NCBI GenBank assembly: GCA_009924765.1
Contig: RFQW01000031.1
Location: forward strand, 1 to 10,406
Direction: 5' to 3'
Length of the DNA stretch: 10,406 bases
DNA from: Planctomycetota bacterium
GTDB lineage: Bacteria; Planctomycetota; Phycisphaerae; Phycisphaerales; SM1A02
The notes below the pieces were generated by a model. The model was not told the DNA's origin. It saw nothing but the letters and a program-made list of their open reading frames with translations, and did not search any database. Positions 6,311-10,406 of this stretch are shown here, piece by piece. Numbering within the stretch: position 1 is the stretch's first letter; every line of letters begins with the position of its first letter. The position numbers were made by a program, and so were the translations under genes.

Positions 6311-6976
6311 TCAGGTACCCACGACCAGCGGCAACAGCATCTCGGTGGCATGCGATCGCGGCGTACGCGCCGCAGGATGCGCCTCCACCGCCACCGCCTC
6401 GTGCTCCCAACTGCATGGGTCGTGCAAGGCGTGCGCGGCCACATCGACGCGGTGCACGATGTCCCAGGTGCCCACCATCGCGTCGAACAGCAGCGCCACC
6501 GCGATGGGCTGCGATGCCTGCGTGACCCCCGCCTCTTCCAGCAGCTCGCGTCGCGCGGCGTCGGCAGGCTGCTCGCCAACGGTCAACGATCCGCCACCCA
6601 GGAATTCCCAAGCGCCGCCGTAGGTAAGACTGCGCGCGGATCGCTGGCCCATCAGCCAGCCAGACTCGCAGCGCGCCAGGCACTTCACCCCAAGCGGACG
6701 CGCTGGCCCCGGCGCATCAGGTCGCTCACGACGGGCCACAAAGCGGTACGCCGACTCCATCAGGTGCAGCGTCACGCCGCCATGACCATCGCGCGCGTGC
6801 GCCAGCACATGCCAGATGGCGCCGTCGTGCAACTTCGGATTGTCGCGCTGCGCCGCGGCAAACACGCGATCCACCGCGGCCAGATCGGCGCCCGGCGGCA
6901 CCCACAGTCCGGGCTCCACCAGCAGTCGCGGCGGTCGTCGAAGCAGGATCAGGCGGTCGCCTTCCATGCGCGGCAT
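6311..6976 (-). CDS. Nudix hydrolase with an N-terminal extension
   Basis: Nudix enzymes hydrolyse nucleoside diphosphates linked to another group, using a metal bound by the Nudix box. A perfect box G-x5-E-x7-R-E-L-x-E-E-x-G-V is present at residues 126-148, counted from the internal ATG 6967 (GSLTVGEQPADAARRELLEE plus AGV). It is preceded by WLMGQRS...YGGAWEFLGGG, the usual first strands of the fold. The first 90 or so residues (LILLRRPPRLLVEPGLWVPP, LHDGAIWHVLAHARD, GGVTLHLMESAYRFVARRER) are outside the core fold and are probably a substrate-selecting domain. Its substrate cannot be read from sequence. Two starts are possible, ATG 6976 (MPRMEGD) and ATG 6967; a CAGAAT hexamer 7 bases before 6967 would fit a leaderless start there. 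It is convergent with the lipoprotein gene and divergent from the peptide transporter, 38 bases apart. Confidence 0.88.
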   Translation of the reverse strand: MPRMEGDRLILLRRPPRLLVEPGLWVPPGADLAAVDRVFAAAQRDNPKLHDGAIWHVLAHARDGHGGVTLHLMESAYRFVARRERPDAPGPARPLGVKCLARCESGWLMGQRSARSLTYGGAWEFLGGGSLTVGEQPADAARRELLEEAGVTQASQPIAVALLFDAMVGTWDIVHRVDVAAHALHDPCSWEHEAVAVEAHPAARTPRSHATEMLLPLVVGT

Positions 6977-7001
6977 TCTGTCCGAAACGCGCGCGATCCG
7001 T

Positions 7002-7007
7002 TATCGT
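7002..7007 (+). promoter_or_regulatory. putative -10 element giving a leaderless peptide-transporter transcript
   Basis: TATCGT lies 7 bases before ATG 7015, in the 38-base gap between the divergent Nudix and transporter genes. A C-run fills the space where a Shine-Dalgarno would be. The -35 hexamer at the right distance (TGTCCG, 6979-6984) is weak. Confidence 0.4.
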
Positions 7008-7014
7008 CGCCCCC

Positions 7015-8806
<1,792 letters not shown>

Positions 8807-8808
<2 letters not shown>

Positions 8809-8819
8809 CCCGAAGGGCT
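8807..8819. terminator. small hairpin between convergent genes, weak terminator candidate
   Basis: AACCCGAAGGGCT (plus strand) forms a 5-bp stem, including one G-T pair, with a three-base loop. It sits in the 21-base gap between the transporter stop and the stop of the minus-strand secreted protein. There is no T-run, so it may simply be chance in GC-rich DNA. Confidence 0.2.
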
Positions 8820-8829
8820 ACGCAGCACA

Positions 8830-9855
8830 TCACGGGCACGGGCCGGCATCGAGCAGCAGCAACGACACGTCGCCGAAGTCGCACAGGCCGTTGCGGTCGA
8901 GATCGGCGGCGCTGCCCGGACACGGCCCGAACTCGAGCAGCGCGTACGCCACATCGCCGGGGCCCACCGTGCCGTCACCATCCAGATCGCTCGGGCAGGT
9001 GCACAGATCCGACGCCGGCGGCGCGTAGACGTACAGCTTCGGCGAGGTGGAATCCGAGCAGATGTACAGGCGCTGATCGCCGTCCATGGTCACCCCCTCG
9101 GGGTTCGTCGCCAGACTGGTCAGGCTGAGCGTTCCAAGAATCTGGCCGGTGCGCGAAACCTTCAGCAGCCGTTCAGAGGACTGACTCAGCAGCAGCAGGT
9201 TGTTGGCATCGGGGCCAGCGGCCACGGCGGGCACGGTGGCAAGCACCAGCACATCGGCGATGTCGTTCACGCCCAGCGACGCCGTGGGAAAGAGATCGGT
9301 GTAGGTGGAGGCACCCGTGGCGAACGATCCGGTGACGCGATACACGTTCTCCGGGTTCTTCTCCTTGATCGACACCCAGCTGCCGTCGCGTGGATCAAAT
9401 GAAACGCCCTCGCTGCCGTCGTTGGTGCCCGTGTTGGGTCCGATGGCGATCGATTGAAGCGTGCTGCGGTCCAGCGTGCCTCCCGCCACGTAGGTGAACT
9501 TGTATGCGCGACCCAGGCGCTCCTCGGTCAGCGCGTAGGTGCCGCCGCCCATGTAGGTCAGGCCCTCGGTGTCGGCGAAGTTCTTCATGGCCATCTGCGA
9601 CAACACCACGCCCGTCTTGCTCACCATCACCAGCACCGCACCACTGTCGGGCAGGATGAGCAGCGTGTCGCTGTCCCAGTTCCACGCCACGGCCGATGCG
9701 CCGGACAGCGTGGACGATGGCAGGCTGTAGGTGGCCACGAGCTGATAGCCCGAGAGGGTGACCGTGGCCGGGCATCCCGCGTGCACCCACGCCGCGATCC
9801 ACGCAGTCAGACCGAAGCCCGTGGCACGGAACCGCCATCGCGTCGGTGTGAACAT
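8830..9855 (-). CDS. secreted SdiA-regulated (YjiK-like) beta-propeller with C-terminal dockerin-like repeats
   Basis: The protein has 341 residues. It starts with a positively charged signal peptide (MFTPTRWRFRATGFGLTAWIAAWVHA, predicted cut before GCPA). Residues about 40-280 match the SdiA-regulated/YjiK propeller pattern of repeated strands with 'EG(L/V)' blades: SAVAWNWDSDTLLIL, DTEGLTYMGGGTYALTEERL, GSEGVSFDPRDGSW, NNLLLLSQSSERLLKVSRTG, and NPEGVTMDGDQRLYICSD. Residues 285-341 hold two calcium-loop repeats, DLDGDGTVGPGDVAYALLEF and DLDRNGLCDFGDVSLLLLDA, each closed by GPCP, typical of planctomycete exported proteins and related to dockerin type I. The loop residues DxDxDG and DxDxNG suit calcium binding. 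The ligand of the propeller is unknown. ATG 9855 follows a TTGGTG-N17-TAGGTT promoter by 6 bases. The stop faces the peptide transporter, 21 bases away. Confidence 0.9.
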   Translation of the reverse strand: MFTPTRWRFRATGFGLTAWIAAWVHAGCPATVTLSGYQLVATYSLPSSTLSGASAVAWNWDSDTLLILPDSGAVLVMVSKTGVVLSQMAMKNFADTEGLTYMGGGTYALTEERLGRAYKFTYVAGGTLDRSTLQSIAIGPNTGTNDGSEGVSFDPRDGSWVSIKEKNPENVYRVTGSFATGASTYTDLFPTASLGVNDIADVLVLATVPAVAAGPDANNLLLLSQSSERLLKVSRTGQILGTLSLTSLATNPEGVTMDGDQRLYICSDSTSPKLYVYAPPASDLCTCPSDLDGDGTVGPGDVAYALLEFGPCPGSAADLDRNGLCDFGDVSLLLLDAGPCP

Positions 9856-9861
9856 GACGGC

Positions 9862-9890
9862 AACCTATCCGTTCAACCCTGCGCCACCAA
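9862..9890 (-). promoter_or_regulatory. putative promoter of the dockerin-tailed secreted protein, leaderless type
   Basis: On the minus strand TTGGTG (9890-9885), a 17-base spacer and TAGGTT (9867-9862) precede ATG 9855 by 6 bases. This is the best -35/-10 pair in the window and predicts transcription starting at the start codon. No Shine-Dalgarno is present. Confidence 0.5.
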
Positions 9891-9911
9891 ACGCAGCGGC
9901 ACGCGGCCACG

Positions 9912-9933
9912 AAACGGCGCCGCAGCGACGGCG
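9912..9933 (-). terminator. candidate terminator after the asparaginase gene
   Basis: Just past the asparaginase stop (9939) the minus strand has CGCCG (9933-9929), a 6-base loop, CGGCG (9922-9918), then CCGTTT. A 5-bp GC stem followed by three Ts is a weak intrinsic terminator, well placed before the next promoter. Confidence 0.3.
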
Positions 9934-9938
9934 GCAAT

Positions 9939-10406
9939 TCACTTCACGAAGGTGAGCGTGGCGCGATCCTTGCGCACGCCGGGGAACGCCAGCACGCGGT
10001 TGTGCATGCTCACGTACACGCCCGGCGCCAGGATCTGCACCGCCAGCAGCGCCTCGGTGAGGTTCTGCGTTGCGTCGGTGCGGCGAAGCTCCCACGGACG
10101 CATGGCGCCGGTGAACACCACGGCGCCGCGCGGGCCACCGGATGCCTGCAGGCGCTTCAGCGTGGCCTCGCCGCTTTCGGCAAGGCGGTCGGTGCCGTGC
10201 ACCACGATCACGCCGTCGTGCGACTGCAGCTGCCCCTCCACCACCTCGGCGATCAGCGCGTGATCTGCGGCGTTCATGTCCAGGCTGTCCTTGTTCATCA
10301 GCGCGATGCGGGTGATCTCGGTGGTGCCGCGCAGTTCCAGCTGCGCCAGCATCACATCGAGCACACTCACGCCGTTCGACAGCGTGCCGCCGAGTTCCTC
10401 GTAGGT
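9939..10406 (-). CDS. short single-domain L-asparaginase family protein (N-terminus beyond window)
   Basis: Asparaginases hydrolyse L-asparagine to aspartate and ammonia. The visible 155 residues begin at TYEELGGTLSNG, which corresponds to the sequence just after the family's TGGTIDK nucleophile motif, so only some 10-15 residues and the start codon are outside the window. Family residues seen are DSLDM (40-44 of the visible part; substrate-binding serine), VHGTD (69-73; catalytic Thr and Asp), VVFTGAMRP (96-104) and VRKDR with Lys146, which aligns with the catalytic-triad lysine of two-domain enzymes. The protein stops right after this, so the C-terminal domain of the usual 320-350-residue enzymes is absent. 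All N-domain catalytic positions that can be seen are kept. The sequence is clean up to the stop, which argues for a naturally short form instead of a broken gene. Substrate specificity is uncertain. Confidence 0.88.
   Translation of the reverse strand, partial: TYEELGGTLSNGVSVLDVMLAQLELRGTTEITRIALMNKDSLDMNAADHALIAEVVEGQLQSHDGVIVVHGTDRLAESGEATLKRLQASGGPRGAVVFTGAMRPWELRRTDATQNLTEALLAVQILAPGVYVSMHNRVLAFPGVRKDRATLTFVK

Overview
This GC-rich window comes from a bacterium that most resembles a planctomycete, probably of the Phycisphaerae. The best clue is a secreted protein ending in two dockerin-like repeats of the DLDGDG...GPCP kind, which are common in that group. The planctomycete-style cobalamin-domain-like protein and the base composition agree. 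The assignment is inference from sequence style, not from a database search.

Layout. From 1 to 3014, four minus-strand genes form a tight operon: an ECF-type RNA polymerase sigma factor (2421-3014), a small one-membrane-segment protein that is probably its anti-sigma factor (2062-2424), a secreted Cys-containing protein of unknown function (533-2059), and tilS (from 536 leftwards, cut by the window edge). Neighbours overlap by 4 bases (ATGA, GTGA) or sit 2 bases apart. A separate minus-strand gene (3074-3790) encodes a B12-binding-fold protein without the usual cobalamin-ligand histidine. Diverging from it, a plus-strand cluster holds a ubiE/menG quinone methyltransferase gene broken by an 11-bp tandem duplication (3980-4797), an amidohydrolase-fold protein that has lost its metal ligands (4808-5683) and a lipoprotein (5680-6306). 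A convergent Nudix hydrolase (6311-6976) follows, then a divergent POT-family peptide transporter with a large extra extracytoplasmic segment (7015-8808). Next are a minus-strand secreted SdiA-regulated/YjiK-like propeller with dockerin-like repeats (8830-9855) and a short single-domain asparaginase (9939 to the right edge).

The genes are mostly housekeeping or envelope genes, and no phage, transposon, CRISPR, tRNA or rRNA is visible. The clearest signals for follow-up are the exact 11-bp duplication in ubiE, two proteins that keep a fold but lose its cofactor or metal ligands, the POT insertion, and a start-site pattern. In that pattern, five genes have a -10-like hexamer 6-9 bases before the start codon (leaderless transcription), while operon-internal genes have Shine-Dalgarno sequences at a constant 7-base spacing. 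I see no convincing new multi-gene defence or mobile system.
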